6,869 nt of DNA, from positions 1 through 6,869 of the forward strand of contig DAOQAU010000069.1 in the NCBI GenBank assembly GCA_035354275.1, in the 5' to 3' direction. The notes below the pieces were generated by a model. That model saw only the letters and a list, made by a program, of their open reading frames with translations, was not told where the DNA came from and did not search any database. The DNA is from DAOQAU01 sp035354275 (GTDB taxonomy: Bacteria > Cyanobacteriota > Vampirovibrionia > Gastranaerophilales > Gastranaerophilaceae). The translations under genes were made by a program, and so were the position numbers. This document shows, one piece after another, positions 6,375-6,869 of this stretch (position 1 is its first letter; each line of letters begins with the position of its first letter).

Positions 6375-6464
6375 AGGTGAATAGGTGAATAGGTGAATAG
6401 GTGAATAAGAAAAAATCATATAAAATGCACTTATTCACTTATTTACTTATTTACTTATTCACTT
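6375..6464. repeat. Opposed octamer arrays between panD and dnaE
   Basis: Plus-strand AGGTGAAT occurs four times in a row (6375-6406) and is followed by AAG. After a spacer of about 20 bases come ATTCACTT/ATTTACTT units (6433-6464), preceded by one degenerate unit at 6425-6432. The two arrays are near-complementary, so 6375-6409 can pair with 6430-6463 with one bulge. Apart from that bulge, every departure from Watson-Crick pairing is G-T on the plus strand, hence A-C in the minus-strand panD-dnaE mRNA. The block fills the whole intergenic gap: its outer unit contains the panD stop codon and its inner end lies 6 bases before the dnaE start. Confidence 0.9.
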
Positions 6465-6821
6465 TCCCACCCTTTCAACTATTCTATTCTTATCATCAAC
6501 CAGAACTATTGTAGGTGTGAATTCTTCTACTTCATTCGAATGAAAATATCCGTAAGCAACAATTATGACTTTATCGCCTTTGCATGCTTTTCTTGCCGCT
6601 GCACCGTTTATGCAGATTTCGCCAGAATCAGCTTTACCTTTTATAACGTAAGTTTGAAATCTTTCACCGTTGTTTATGTTTAAAATTTCAACCTTTTGCC
6701 ATTCTTTAAGTTTAGAAGCTTTAATCAGTGTTTCGTCAATAGTGATTGAGCCGACGTAATCAAGATTAGCGTCAGTTACGGTTGCCCTGTGTATTTTTGA
6801 AAATAAAATTTCTGTAAACAT
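6459..6821 (-). CDS. panD: Aspartate 1-decarboxylase (pyruvoyl-dependent)
   Basis: Decarboxylates L-aspartate to beta-alanine, which is joined to pantoate to make pantothenate and then CoA; a cytoplasmic enzyme. The 120-residue proenzyme has the self-cleavage site Gly24-Ser25 in YVGSITID, where Ser25 becomes the pyruvoyl cofactor. Other residues known from the E. coli enzyme are at identical positions: K9, H11, Y22, R54, Y58 and the N72-G73-A74 turn. Length and motifs indicate a complete, active enzyme. In many bacteria cleavage needs a partner such as PanZ; none is seen here. The ATG at 6821 is preceded after 6 bases by AGAGGA (6828-6833). The TGA stop lies inside the first octamer unit of the following repeat block. 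It is probably co-transcribed with dnaE 90 bases downstream. The remaining 36 bases at the window edge show no clear promoter. Confidence 0.96.
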   Translation of the reverse strand: MFTEILFSKIHRATVTDANLDYVGSITIDETLIKASKLKEWQKVEILNINNGERFQTYVIKGKADSGEICINGAAARKACKGDKVIIVAYGYFHSNEVEEFTPTIVLVDDKNRIVERVGK

Positions 6822-6869
6822 TTTTTGTCCTCTTTTGAGCGTGCGAAAATTGTCATTTTTTGAATTTTT

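Noticed and set aside
6369..6419. Longer dnaE start adding 17 residues
   Set aside because: The added residues are translated octamer repeats, there is no Shine-Dalgarno sequence, and family homology begins at MQYVPLHLHSEYS.
6375..6464. CRISPR-like array
   Set aside because: The units are 8 bp and directly adjacent, with no spacers and with opposed orientations; no cas gene is present.

Overview
The window is AT-rich bacterial DNA carrying four protein genes and one tRNA. From the minus-strand upstream end they are panD (6459-6821), dnaE (2925-6368), a plus-strand gene for a secreted protein of unknown function (2134-2922), a leucine tRNA (1899-1982, minus) and pgi (18-1400, minus). The low-GC codon use, the uninterrupted DnaE with an ancestral-looking PHP domain, and the SKSGGT form of the Pgi sugar-phosphate motif would suit a non-photosynthetic relative of cyanobacteria (Vampirovibrionia/Gastranaerophilales, often gut bacteria). 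This placement comes from the general look of the proteins and is tentative; other low-GC phyla are not excluded.

Region by region. panD has a good Shine-Dalgarno sequence and all the expected catalytic residues. The short gap between panD and dnaE consists almost entirely of octanucleotide repeats in two opposed arrays, which could fold into a long hairpin. dnaE is a full-length replicative polymerase that most likely starts at 6368, after the repeats. Its 3' end meets the secreted-protein gene tail to tail with two bases between the stop codons. Upstream of that gene lie an imperfect 19-20 bp direct repeat and, facing the other way, a convincing sigma-70 promoter for the tRNA. The tRNA is followed by a 17-bp hairpin, probably its terminator.

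The 498 bp between the tRNA and pgi hold no gene but a lot of structure: a second copy of the last 11 nt of the tRNA, a set of hairpins closed by a copy of the tRNA acceptor stem, a second octamer array, a 21-bp hairpin, and a possible three-way-junction RNA just upstream of pgi. I could not assign the junction RNA to any known riboswitch or small-RNA family. This gap and the panD-dnaE repeat block are the least ordinary parts of the window.

Functionally the genes are housekeeping: beta-alanine synthesis for pantothenate and CoA (PanD), chromosome replication (DnaE), UUG decoding (tRNA-Leu) and glycolysis/gluconeogenesis (Pgi). The exported protein is the one real unknown. No mobile-element genes, CRISPR array or defence system is visible.
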